Shown piece after piece: positions 22,205-34,800 of a stretch of DNA of 64,000 bases (position 1 is the stretch's first letter; the number at the start of each line of letters is the position of its first letter). The stretch comes from Galaxea fascicularis (lineage: Eukaryota > Cnidaria > Anthozoa > Scleractinia > Euphylliidae). The stretch is taken from contig OX419336.1 of the NCBI GenBank assembly GCA_948470475.1, positions 34,179,415 through 34,243,414 on the forward strand, in the 5' to 3' direction. The notes beneath the pieces were generated by a model. It was not told the DNA's origin. It worked only from the letters and a program-made list of their open reading frames with translations, and made no database searches. The translations under genes were made by a program, and so were the position numbers.

Positions 22205-23437
22205 TCAGTGGTACCTCAATAGCTTTTTAAGCCCGTTGATGGTAGAAAGAATGCTCTCCAATGTATCTGGAAGCCCTCTTCTCTTTACCCGTGGCTCTCG
22301 TTCATTCTGTTGAGCATTTCCAGTTTCAACTGCAGGATCACGATATGATGGTTTTGACACACCTTTCCCAATGATGGTATCTTGCTCTTCTCTTTTTTGC
22401 TCTTCCTTGTTATGTTTCTCTTTTCCGTTATTCTTTTGAGCGACCAGACGTATTTGCAAACTTTCCTGATTTTTAAAATCATCGTGCATTTTGCCACTTT
22501 TTATCCTCCCGTTCTTTGTCCTGCTCTTATCTTGCGATAAAACGGAGGCAAGATGTTTTGCGGCGTTCTCGACCAGAGTTTCAGAACTTGTTTTCTCCAT
22601 TTCTTCTTCTACAGCGCTTGCCTTTACCTTTTTTTTTCTACGTTTAGAATGGTCTTTTGTTACTTTGACAAGTTTTCGTACCCTGGTTATGAAATTCGCA
22701 GCATCACTGAGAACCATCTTCGCTTCGTCTACGACTTTCCTGGCGTGTTTTACCACCCCTTTCATGGCTTTACTTATATGAGGATTTTTCAGATCAATAT
22801 TCTTTAGTCCTGCGATTGGAAGAAGAATTCTTGAAATGTTTAGCATCTCTGAGCTACCTTCTTGACCCAATTTCCTTCCTGGTTTTTGTTTAAAAATCTG
22901 CCGCACTGTAACTTTGGAACCGGCAATTCTGGAACTTATAGGTCCCTTGTAGGGTATTGTTTGTTCTTTTGAAGCTTGCTCAGCACTGGAAATGTTCCTG
23001 TTGAATAGTTCTGTCTTTGGTTGTATTTTCAGGTGTTTTGAATGCTTAGACTTGCGGTAAAAATCGTGTCTCTTTGACGCCACACTCACGTCTTCAGGCA
23101 GCTTGAAGCTTGTCTTATAAGCAGGCCACTCTCCTTTCATGCTAAACTTGGGATGTTTGACATTTACCTGTGCCAAAACAGGGCTGTTAATCGCCAGCTG
23201 CATCTCCGCGTTGTCATTGTCTACCAGCCAATCTTGTTTAGATGAAGCCTTCACTTTAGACTCTGGCAATTTGTAGTGAAGATTTGTTCCCAAAGTATTC
23301 GCCTCAACGTGAATCTCATACGACTTCACTCCTCCGCGAAATCCTTTTTTCTGAGCTTTCGCTAGGAATGGTAGATAAAGCAAACATTGCACATGCAAAT
23401 ATAAGGCGATCAGATTGGTTGTTCTTTTTCCTCTCAT
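22205..23437 (-). CDS. Intronless secreted basic precursor protein, unknown family
   Basis: A single 410-aa frame starting at ATG 23437-23435. Residues 1 to about 29 look like a signal peptide: basic MRGKRTTN, then hydrophobic LIALYLHVQCLLYLPFL, with likely cleavage after AKA. The rest is very Lys/Arg/Glu/Ser-rich, with one hydrophobic island (about 205-240: ISRILLPIAGLKNIDL) and a basic cluster, HSKRRKKKVK. The mature part has no cysteine. Near the end the sequence EPRVKRR fits a furin-type site, followed by a 23-residue tail that begins GLPDTLESILSTINGL and ends RYH. Leu and Ile recur every three to four residues, so the tail would form an amphipathic helix. It may be a peptide precursor or a basic matrix protein; I recognise no family. 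The length of the frame, the signal peptide and its lack of overlap with recognised repeats support coding. An upstream noncoding exon cannot be excluded. Confidence 0.68.
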   Translation of the reverse strand: MRGKRTTNLIALYLHVQCLLYLPFLAKAQKKGFRGGVKSYEIHVEANTLGTNLHYKLPESKVKASSKQDWLVDNDNAEMQLAINSPVLAQVNVKHPKFSMKGEWPAYKTSFKLPEDVSVASKRHDFYRKSKHSKHLKIQPKTELFNRNISSAEQASKEQTIPYKGPISSRIAGSKVTVRQIFKQKPGRKLGQEGSSEMLNISRILLPIAGLKNIDLKNPHISKAMKGVVKHARKVVDEAKMVLSDAANFITRVRKLVKVTKDHSKRRKKKVKASAVEEEMEKTSSETLVENAAKHLASVLSQDKSRTKNGRIKSGKMHDDFKNQESLQIRLVAQKNNGKEKHNKEEQKREEQDTIIGKGVSKPSYRDPAVETGNAQQNEREPRVKRRGLPDTLESILSTINGLKKLLRYH

Positions 23438-25867
23438 GGCATCAGTTAACGGGCAAAAGCCTCTCAGCTGAAAATCTTTTGTTTCGAAAAAAACCTTCAG
23501 TGGTTTTAAACAATGAAACTTCGATACACCAGCGTTCGTTGCGCGAAAGTCAATGCTTTCAACTTCATATTGATCTGTTCAAGGGAGCAGTCGACGGCGA
23601 AGAACAAAATAGGATTAAGAAGACTGGGTCGTCATGCATGCTTAATGAAGTGACACTTGTGGTCTATTTCAGAGCAAGTGAAGTTGCATAACAGTGGTAT
23701 TGGCAGGTACAACAAACACTTGAAAAACTAATTACATGAATTTTTGTTTTTGCCCGTGGGAAACTGTTTTCACACCTGAGACGAGCCGAGGGAGCGTTTT
23801 TATCAAATTTACTCATTCCAGCGCCAACACAGCATTAAATTCAGTTTCCACTAGGAAATAAAGGAAGTAATTTTAGCAACTGCATTATCCGAAGCGATGT
23901 GATCGATGTGATCGTCTGGCATAACCAAAACCTGCTAATGGGCGCGGCACTCAATACTAAGTTAAATGGAGTACCCGGCTTACCTTAAAAGACTGCTTTT
24001 TTCGTATCAGTTTTAGACGGGCGGAAATCTTAAGATCATTATGTTAGACTGCTAAATAGACTTTGTTTGCTGTTGTGTAAAATCATAGCTAGTAAAAGTG
24101 AAATATAAAAGTAAAATATAAAGGTAAAATATAATTCTTTCTTTCTTTCTTTACAGTTCGATTGTTTTGTCCCTATTCAGTCATCACTTTCGTGCCTCTG
24201 GTATACTGAACAAACCGGAAGTAAGATGCCGCCCAGCCTTTAAATGTAGATTTTTAATATAGCAGAGCTCTACCTGGAGTAATTTTGTATGGGGGCGAGG
24301 TTTATTAAGATTCAAGATGTCAGGGCTCAAATACTGAACAAATATTTGTACGAGGAAGGAGTTTATGTTTTGACCCAATAACGGATGTCCTCGGCCTGAA
24401 CTGCCGATGACTAACGTATGCTTGGAATTGCAGAAGAGATTGCAAGAAAATCCTTTAGAACAATGAAATCCCCACTTACTGAGAAAGACTCCTGGTTCAC
24501 CGGGGCTGTTAAATTTGAAATAAATTTGAATGAGAAAAGAGCGAGTTACAGGCGCAGATGAAGACCGGTGTTGTTGAGAACCGCCGACCGGTTGGCTCAG
24601 TTAGTAGAGTACCGGACTACCGTGCGACAGTTCGTGGGTTCAAGCCCCAGCCGGACCAACCCAACCTCGTTTCCAGAACCCCCCAAGCCAGGGAAAAGGT
24701 TCTGGGAACGAGGTTGGCACCAACCCTGAGGGTCAATGACATCTGCAAATGGCTAGACTTTCTAGTCTTCTCGGATAAGAAAGATAAACCGGAGGTCCCG
24801 TCTCACAACTCTTCAAAATTGATTCTGTGGGACGTTATAGAACAACTAAGGATGTAACGAACACTGGTTGTGACCACCCCTAGTGTTGCTGGCACATTTG
24901 CATTTATACGAGCCCTGGCTAGCTCATATGCGATATGTGAATAAATAAAATTACTTACTTACTTAAAGTTTACGCATCCGAACGTCCGGCGTTTGAGTTT
25001 TGACTCCTCCCGTCCTCTGTGGTTTCAAAGCCCCGATAAGTCCATGAGTATTTTCCAAACTCTTATTTCCCGACGACCTCGTTCCCAGGGTCTCTCCTCT
25101 TCCCGTCCCCTGGAGTGAGAGAGGACGGGAAGAGGAGAGACCCTGGGAACGAGGTTGATTTCTCGACTTGCTCAGTGTAGCTTTTTAAAAAAAAGCTTGG
25201 TCGTATCGATCAGCATGGAAGCTCTTCATGAATAAATAAATGAAAACACACTTTTTTTTTTTACTATATAGCGCTACTGAACCCCCTTATGAATATCCAG
25301 CAGCGCTTCACAATCCAGTATTGATCATAATCCATATTAGAAGAATATCATTGCAGACATCTTAATAAAAGACGAGTTAATGCCAATGGAAAGGTTCAAA
25401 GCTCATCTAACACGCGGATATCAATCGAGTCAAGACGTGCGTGGAAGTGACACCTCGTACCCAGGGCAGGTCTTTAATTTCCCCACATCATGATTTTGGT
25501 TGTAAAGCTTCACCATATTCAATTTGCGTCCGTTACGAGGGATCATCATTCGTGCAAGTGAGAGGGTGTAACTACAGTGTTATGTGTATTGGTCTCGGAA
25601 GTTGTTTGGTTTGCCTTTTTTCTTCAGAATTGATTTTTTCTTCGCGGAGAGTTCCACAATGACAATAAGAAGCGTCGCCGGTATACTTTACAGCGGTTTT
25701 CAATAGTAATTGATGCGCGCACGTGATGCGCGGGAATTTGAAACTAACAGTTATTCAATTTTTTCGCGGATGTGTCGTAAAAACTTGAAAATTGATTGTC
25801 TTACTTATTACAGGGGATTTTTCGTTGTTTGTGGATCGTGAAGAAGATCTGTGTGCACCAGCTGGAT
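23438..25867. other. Spacer between the secreted precursor and CIP2A
   Basis: Promoter side of both divergent genes. It holds a (CTTT)n stretch near 24138, a full SINE at 24585-24968 and a palindrome at about 25078-25156 (CAGGGTCTCTCCTCTTCCCG and its complement). Nothing else recognisable. Confidence 0.5.
24585..24968 (+). mobile_element. Full-length tRNA-derived SINE
   Basis: The tRNA-like head GACCGGTTGGCTCAGTTAGT has box A, and GGGTTCAAGCCCC is box B. The body contains GACATCTGCAAATGGCTAGA and TCTCACAACTCTTCAAAATT, and the element ends in a (TTAC)n tail. A minus-strand relative lies at 12203-12455 and a diverged one at 34027-34275. Confidence 0.8.
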
Positions 25868-28800
25868 ATGTCACTGGATGTGACGGCGTGTTTAAAAGCG
25901 CTTTCGAGTGCCTTTTGTCAATATAGAAGTCATCCAACGGAGCAAAACAAAAAGGATCTTGAACGACAAATCGACGTAAGTTACATTATTTGATTCGAAT
26001 TAATAACTTAAATGGCAGGCAGGAGATCTTGGAAATTAATTTGGGGCTTCAACGGTACCTATGACTGCCATCTTTTTACAACGTAAACGATGTTTCACCA
26101 GATCGTGGCAGGCCTACGCCGTACACATCAGTAAACATAACAATCCAATCCAATCCATGATGGTTTGACTGGATTAGATTACAGTCTGTGGTGTTGATGT
26201 TACGAAATCCTGTTGAAACACTCCATGTTTGTTGGCTTTAATGGTATAGTTTTCTCTTCAGAGTTAAGATGTCACATGTAAAATATTTCCCTCAACATCG
26301 TCTACAAAAAATACATACCGGTACTTACATGTAAGATTGGCTTTCTGGCCATGGAGAGAAACAAAAGTTTTATAACGATTAGGAAAATAACTTTTTTTAC
26401 GCTTCCCAGTTGAGCATGGCACCACTCAAGTTTCCACACAAAGTTTTGACGTCAAAACTTTGATGTTTCTGATGGCAACGAGAATGTATCCAATGGAAAC
26501 AAAGTGCACGACCCAAATGCTGAGTGGTGTCAGCGTAGAAAGCTTTTCACGCACTTTGTTTCCATTGGATACATCCTCGTTGCCAGCGGAAATGTCAAAG
26601 TTTTGACGTCAAAGCGGTCGTGGAAACTTGCGTAGTGTCATGCTCAACTGGGAAGCATAGTATTGTACATGTATTGGTTCTTGTATCACGTGGTGCATGA
26701 ATGTATAGTGTATGCATGAAGATGATATTTGCATTGATTATAGGTGTTAATCGGCATAACATCATCTGGGAAACCTTTACATGGATTTACTCCAAAAGAG
26801 CTTCTCTCAGCTGAATGCCTCTCCTCTCTTGTTGGTTTGTTGAGTGAGAGCAATGCCAAACAAAGTCTACATACCAAGGCTATGGCCCTGCTCTTTAATC
26901 TTGGTGAGCCATACTTAAAAATCAATGACTTTCATTCAAGTGTCAAGTGTACAGTATTTAGCAAAAAAACTAATAATATTATTGGAGACACTGTAAAGGA
27001 TTCAGTACTTAATTTAATAACACATTTTAGTATGTAAATTAAGAAATAATTTAGAAATAATCATAAATATTTAGGACTAGTAAACTTAACATGTAATTAA
27101 CTTTCTTTCCATTCAACATGCCATTGAAATGTTGTTGAAAAGAATGGAGCTAGGGTTTGCCAATTTTAAGCAACAATGTTCAACATTTTGAATGGCAAAA
27201 GAAAACATCAAGAATTTTATTCTTATGACAGCAATAAGTCTAAACATTTAACACTTAATAACTGGTCCTGAGGGGAATAGTGAATGTTGTTTCTCGAGAA
27301 TCCCAATTTTCGTCTCAGGAAACAAACTTCACTGTTCCCCAAGGGACCAGTCATTAAGTGATTTACTATATAGCAAAACAAATGGATCAAACTGGTGGAA
27401 AACAAATAAAACAAAAGCAAATTGTGAAAAACGTGCTGAGATTCCAGCGACAACATCATGCCACCTTCAACTGCATGCTCTCGTCACATACAACATCGGT
27501 CAACATTTCGTGGCTAACAGTGAACTGTTTCCCATTTGATGTCACAGTTTTTGTAATGTTGCCTGCTCATGGCATTTGGCAGTAAACAGTTTCATTGTAG
27601 ATGCAGGGCAGGAAACTTGGCCCGTCCCAACGTCCGAGACGGGTAACTTTTCCATTCGGACAAGGAAAAAGATGATCCAAGTTGTCCGATAGGACAAGTA
27701 TGTTGCAGAGCTCTGACGTTGCCTGACTTTGGATAAATAATAAATCATTTTTTCCGTATTTTAGAACTAAGTGCCTTGATAATAAGCCTTCTTTTCTTCT
27801 TGTGCAAGTTGTGTGTTTGATTTCTTCGCTGAAGCGCCGCCACTGATTTCCGTGCGATCCCCACTGTACAGCATGATTGCATGCACATTGATCACATGTG
27901 CTTGTCAGCAACGATCAGCGATGTCAGCTACCTGAATCGCTTGTTTGCTTGGTTATCGGCAATGTCTCAGTCAAAATTGTTTGAATTTTTGAAAAGGTCA
28001 CCAGAAGCACTTAAGAATGACAGTACTGACGTAGCTTGGGTGACAGAATTCGACTTGGTTTGTTTATAATGAGACAGAAACAAACAAAATGCACTGCTCC
28101 ACTTGTCGGAAGTTTCCAGAATTGGCAGATAAAAGCAGCCCGATGTATATTGGATGTGGAGATGGAGTTCATACTCATTCAAAATGTCGTCGCCATGTTT
28201 GCCAACTGGGACATGTTGAAATAAAAAAAGAATTTTAAATCCTGAATTTCTGTTGCTGACTTTTTGGGACAAGTAGTTTTGTGGTCCGGACAAGTAAAAT
28301 ACACATTGCACTTGTCCGAAGGGACAAGTGAATTGAAAAGAAAGTTTCCTGCCCTGTAGATGTCATGTAACCATGAACTAGCAAATGAATGGGCAAGCTG
28401 TAGTGGGAAATGCCAGTTATATTACAATGAATGATGCATATTAAGAATGATCGTCGCAGTTATGATCGCAATTTTTGCAATTGTGTAAAGAAGCCTGAAA
28501 AAATTCAGGACTTCAACGGGGCTTGAACCCAGAATCGCGAGGTCACAGGTTCAAGCCCCATTGAAGTCCTGAATTGCTTTCAGGCTTCTCTACACAATTG
28601 CAAAAATTGCGATCATAACTGTGACGATCATTCTTCATTTGATTACATTACAATGTTCACTGTTTGGGGACAATGAAAGAAACAGTTTATTGTGTGATTT
28701 GACCTTTACATCATTTGTTTAATTAAGGAGATTCCTGTTAAACATGCTCTGTACAAATTCTGATATGGAATTGTGTTGCATCAATGACTGTACAGTATTG

Positions 28801-31800
28801 GACTTCTAGTTTGTGAATCTGTTTTTTCAGCAAATGACCCAGAGACCAGAGAGGTTCTTCACACCACTTATCACTTGACATCAACTCTAGCAGCTGTACT
28901 CCATAGGCATCACCTTGAATCCAACAGTAAAATGATTTTACAGGTACCCACACTGTTAGTAATACATTAGGGTTTGATTCTACACTATCACATCTGTTTC
29001 TTTTACTCTATTGCAAAATCCTCAACACTTTAGGTTTCAATATTTTCTCTTAAGTTTAAAACAGTAAGTTATTACTTTAACAGTAACTAAAAAACCTGTT
29101 ACATGTAGGTTGTTTGATTGATGAGTTTGTTTCAAGCTGGCAGCTATGTGTAAACTGGTGGGTATGGGGAAAGGACAGAACTACCATTAAATTAAATACT
29201 GTTTTAATTTATTGAAAATGACTGCATATAGTGAGCTATACTGGAACTGTTACATTCCACATTATCTTCATCCATTCTTGTTTCATGAAATACTTTTCCT
29301 CAAAAATAATATTCTGTGCATCGAGTTATACCAGCTCAGGATATACAGTGTACACTGTGTAGTGCATTTAACATCAAGACAAACAAATGCAACTTTGCTT
29401 CACACATTGCTTCCTGTCACCTTGTGAACAAAAACATAATTAATGCCACAGCAAAACTGTCAAAGTTGGTAGACTTGCTGTTCATGATATCCCAAATCAG
29501 ATGAGGATGTGGCAATTACTTGAAGAAATACGGTGTTTAGTTCTTTGTGCCAAATATGGGTTAAGCTTGGTCTTTCATATTCATTTCTTAATGTCCTAAT
29601 GGCATACAGTGTAGATCTATGCAATACCTAACAGTTCTGAAAATAACTCAAACTTTTTGACTATGTCTTTCTCTATGAAGTGCCTTCAAGTTCTTGAAAG
29701 AGTCACATATGGTTGTAAGATCACTACACCTAGTGGATATATAGAGGAGCTGATAAGATATCTGGTCACCAACATGTGAGTTTGAGTTCTAACCTGTGCC
29801 ATACAAAACAGCTTTTTATTAATCTTTTTTTGGAAACAGCATTGGCGATGAGCCAAGTTTAGTATCCTCTCCATAGCGCATGACCTTATTTTAATTTTAA
29901 AATGCATATTATTTTCCAAAGAGTTTGTACAATGTAATATTTATGCAGATTATTTTGAAGTAACTCAGCTGACTTTCATGTTAAATAATTCCATTGAGCT
30001 ATGAACTACATGTAAGGCCTGTTATGAATAATAGGAAAATAGCTAAAATCTAGTTCTTTGTCCCTTATTGGTCATAGTACAATGTAACTTATGCACAGTC
30101 TCTACAATGTTTAAAACCCTGCTCAAATGCCACATGATGGTCAACGATAGTTGATGATAGCTGAAACTGCCATTATTGTTTGACTGCCAACTATAGTGTA
30201 TAGTACTATTATGCACTATCATTGACTTTTGTGAACTGCATTGGGTATCATTGACTTTGAGTCTGCTCAGATTTCTCATGACAGTCGATTATAGGTTTTC
30301 CTGCTTGAACACTCATATGATTTTATGATCAGCTGTTTACGCACAAAATTGCTTAATACGCTAAGCCTTCTTTTACCACAAACATTCATACTGTGTTTGC
30401 ACCTTTCTGGAATGTGATATTCATGCAGAGGAGCCAGGCTCTTGAACTTAATGCTTACATACAAATAATATTATTGTATGTGAACATCATTCAAGCTTGC
30501 TTGCACAACTTCCGGTAAACTATCGTAGACTATCACAAACTTCTTTGAATCATCTGACCACATGCTTTATGGTGATAATGGTTCAGGATAGTTAAGGGCT
30601 CTTCAACTATCATTATTTGACTATCATGCATCATTTGACCATGGCTGAAAATAATGATTGCTCTAGAGGGATGGATGGAAACAGCCTTACATCATTAGTC
30701 ATATTACCCCCTCTCTTCCAATGCTACCATTACAATTATTGATAAAAATGATACACAATTATTTAAATGTATGCCCAGTCATTTGCTGGAGACTGACACA
30801 CTTTTTCCAAATTACTTACAGTCAAACCTCCCTTTGCAACCACATCTAGTGTTAGGAAGTAATAATATTGGTACATGTATATCTGAGTGGCAAGCAACCA
30901 CATCTTGTATGAAATAAAGTGACCACGACCACAAAAAAATTGGAGCTGACAGACCTGACCTTTTCTTACGAGAGTGGTTTGACCTCGATCCTGACATTAT
31001 GACTACTAACATTATTCCAGTCTCTCCATTTGTGCAGAAACTGGTAGCTGTCACATTTTTGCTTTCTTGGCAAATACCAGAGATGTAAATTAAATTAATG
31101 TTAAACAACCGCAGCAACACTTGGCAGTTTGATTGGGTGCTCCCAGGAGGTTCAAGTGTGTTGTAATTTTTGTCTTTCTTGCCACAGACAGCTGCCTGAG
31201 TCAGATCTAACCATACCCTGTCTTGGCCTCTTGACAAACCTTTGTCGACACAACCTGCCAATCCAGGCACACGTCAAAGCATTGGTGAGTATCGTTAATT
31301 TGCGCTACATGTATATGTAAGGAATACTGTCTTGGTCTTTATTGTACAGTGTATGGTGTAACTTCATGTTAAATACATAACAGGTAAAATAATAATATTT
31401 AATGTCTCTATTAATTTTTATAATGTATACACTCTAACTGACTCTTGGGTGTGTGGCCACCAAGGCCTCTGAACATAATAGTCATTATTACCATAATCCA
31501 AATAATGTTTTTTACTGGTTACTTTTTTTTATAATTGCAGGAGAACATCAAATCACTCTATCGAACTCTCATAGCCTTTCTCTCACACAGTAATCTCACA
31601 GTCATCGTTTTTGCTTTATCCATCTTGACAAGCCTGTCACTTCACGAACAACTTGGAGAAAAGGTACTAACATTGAACTACAGTGTCTGCTATTGATAGA
31701 ATATGTGTACGGTGTTGTAAAAATGGACAGCTTGCTTCCCTGTAGGAAAGACTGTATGACAAAATGGATTTCCAGTCAGCAAAGCTGTCAGAAAGTCAGA

Positions 31801-34800
31801 GATGTTCCAGTGGCTAAGGATGACTTGTATGAATTATTTCTTCAGTCTGTTTTTTAAGGCATCAGGGTCTTGAGTAAATGGGAAAACCTTACACCATTTA
31901 ACTTGTCCACCACAAAAGCTTGTTTTTTTCCAGAAAACAATGTAATTTTGCTGGTTACTCGTTAGTCTATCCATACTTGTAAGTGCTGTAAAACAATTAA
32001 TGGGGAGTGATGTGTTTTCTCAAAAAATAATAATTGCATGTGTGAAATTTCACTCTTTTTAGCTCATGGATGACGTAGTCATGCCATGAGGTTTTGTTGT
32101 GGGTCTGAATGTCCCTCACTCACTCATTCACTCGATTCTGATTAATTTATTCATTAAACTTTCCCCCGGTCCCTCCCCTGGTAAGTATTGCTTTTGTCTC
32201 CATAGTCTTCATGGTCCAACATTTGCAAATTTCAGGGTGTAGTACAAAGGCGGAGAATTTTGCTCTGCAGATATTGTTTATGTGATTAATGTTCATGGCA
32301 TTGGTTATTTGTTTCGATTTTCCAACTCAACAAAGGTCTATTTTGTTTTAAGGATCAGTGATCAGATAAAGTTAATAACATGAAGAACACGAGCTGCGAG
32401 AGTTGAACTTTGAAATCTTCAGAGCAGCGAAAATGAACTTCGAGATAATGCAAAAGCAACTATAAAGCTTATCACTGTGCGGTACCTGGGGCAGTAGTAA
32501 TTGAGAATTTTTTGCCACAATATGATGGAAGAAGGAAGAATGAAGAAAATCGGCAAAAAAAAAAGTTAAAAAGACTTTCTAGCCGAAAAACCGAATTCTG
32601 ACAAGCAACGCATTTGATTTATGAGCAACATAATTATGATCATATGAGCTGGCTGATAGGAGCCTTTGATTCAAATAGTGACTTGGGTATTGGTAGGGTA
32701 TTGTGAAAACATCAATCCTGCATTGTTTTTGTCAAGGAAACTATAAATTATTGTGTTTTACGCTAGGCTGTCTCTATTAAGAGGGTGAATTAACCTTAGA
32801 TCTTAATCATTTGAATGGATAGAAGTTGTTCATAGTGTAAAGTTATTGACTTTTTAAGACTAAGCTGCCTTTTTCAGGGCTGTGCTCTAGCGGCGCCCGG
32901 TCGCCCCTGGCGACTTACAGTACTTTTGCCATCAGGCGACCAAGAAATATTAGTTTTTGCACCAAACTTATATGCTGGGCGCCCTGGATTTCAAGGGTTT
33001 AGAGGTTTGGGCGCCCAACTACTTTTCTTAGAGCACAGCCTTGTTTTTGTGCAAGATACATATGTACCTGACTGTATTCATACTGTACACTGTGCATCTT
33101 TCATTCTCCTTTGACCAGCTTTTTAATGCCAAGAACATCCACCAGACCTTCCAACTTGTGTTTACCTTCCTAATAAATGGCGAAGGTCCGACAACAAGGC
33201 GTTCTTCAGTGGATCTGTTTGTTGACTTGCTGGCTAGCCCCAAGATCCAGCAGTCTCTTCTAATGTAAGCTCATTAAAATGAAATTGAGTGATAATACTC
33301 TTTTACATTATATCTACATTGTACATATAAATCAATTTGATATGCATTGTCATGGTTTTGTCAAGTGAAGTTACTCTTTTCAAGCATGATTGTGCAACAG
33401 CTATCTAAAAACTTACATCTGCAGTGAAATTACAGGCCAAGGTAGAACATGCGTAAGTTAGAGGGCAGGCTGAGTGTTCATCAAAATAATATTATTGTTA
33501 ACACAGTGTTCATCCATGGATGCCTTTTTCATGAACTAATAGTTTGAGTTGAACTGTTTATAGGCCAATAACATGACTCTTTTCCTTTTAGACATGAGCA
33601 TTTAGCCTTTTATCTGGAACAGATTTTAGCACTACTTCACTTAAAGCAAGCCGAGGAAGCTGCCAAGGTAAAAGACAATAATAATATTTGATATCTGGGC
33701 CCGGTTGTTCGAAAGCCGATTAACGCTAATCCAGGATTAAAAATTAATCAAGGAGCTTATTTCTCCACCCCCACACGTTGTTCAATGCCGATATTCTGAA
33801 AAATTTTAGATAAGGGGAAGTCAATCCTGAAAAACAAAAAGCAGCGAAAACAACTTTCATCCAATAGTTAAAAATTGCAACCAAAGTTTACGCTAATCCT
33901 GGATTATTTTAATCGGCTTTCGAACAACTGGGCCCAGGGCAATTGCTCTGTTTGCAGTTAAGTTTCATAATTGAAAACAACTGTACATGCATTTAGTCTA
34001 TGGAGTTTCAAGTAATTGGACCCAACCAATGACCTGTTGGCTCAGTTGGTAGAGCACTGGACTCTCATGTGACTCATGTGGGATGTCCCGGGTTCACACC
34101 CCATCTGGACCAACACTCAGTGTCTTTACACAGTAAATAACTGACTAGTCTAGTCTTCTCAGATAAGGACAATAAGCCGTAGATCCCGTCTCACAACCTT
34201 GTTCATGATAACTTTGTGGGCTGTTAAAGACCACAAGTAGGGCATGGAGCTCTCGGTGTTGTACTCTGGCCTTAAGGTTTGTGCTTCACACTCATTGTGC
34301 CTTTCCTCTTGGACAGACTTTTCCAAAAAAAATTGCTGACCTGATTTTGATTTCAATTGCAAATAGCCATCTGTTGCAAAAATGCCCTTCAATCTGGTAC
34401 TTCATTTGCTTGTTTCCTGTCTTTATTACACCCATTTTGAAATCACTCGTCATTCAAGAAATCTGATTTGCTCTCAACAGTGCAATTTATTCCCAAATTG
34501 CACCAGTTTTTGCTCAAAATCTTTTTTTCAAAGGTCTCAAATTGTACTCGCCTAAAGACTCGTGCAATTTTGAGAACTTTCAAAATCACTCGTACCTATT
34601 AATCACGAATTGTACTCGAAGTCGTGCGATTTCCTATACAAATTGCACCATTTTCCCATCTAAATCACATCTTTAAACCCATCAAAATTATAAATCATAC
34701 TTGTGATTTCAAATCGAACTCGCGCTGCGCGCTCGTTCGATTTTGAAATCGTGCGTATGCTTTCAGACCAAATTGCGCGACACGAAGTTCATTTACCATT

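Noticed and set aside
22491..22807. Plus-strand frames of 84-96 codons
   Set aside because: Antisense shadows of the 410-aa minus-strand frame; Phe/Leu-rich because the true strand is Lys/Glu-rich.
23284..23691. Plus-strand 135-codon frame
   Set aside because: Half of it is antisense to the signal peptide end of the secreted precursor; no domain, no splice support.
30812..31270. Minus-strand 152-codon frame
   Set aside because: Antisense over CIP2A exon 5 and intron sequence; no recognisable motif.
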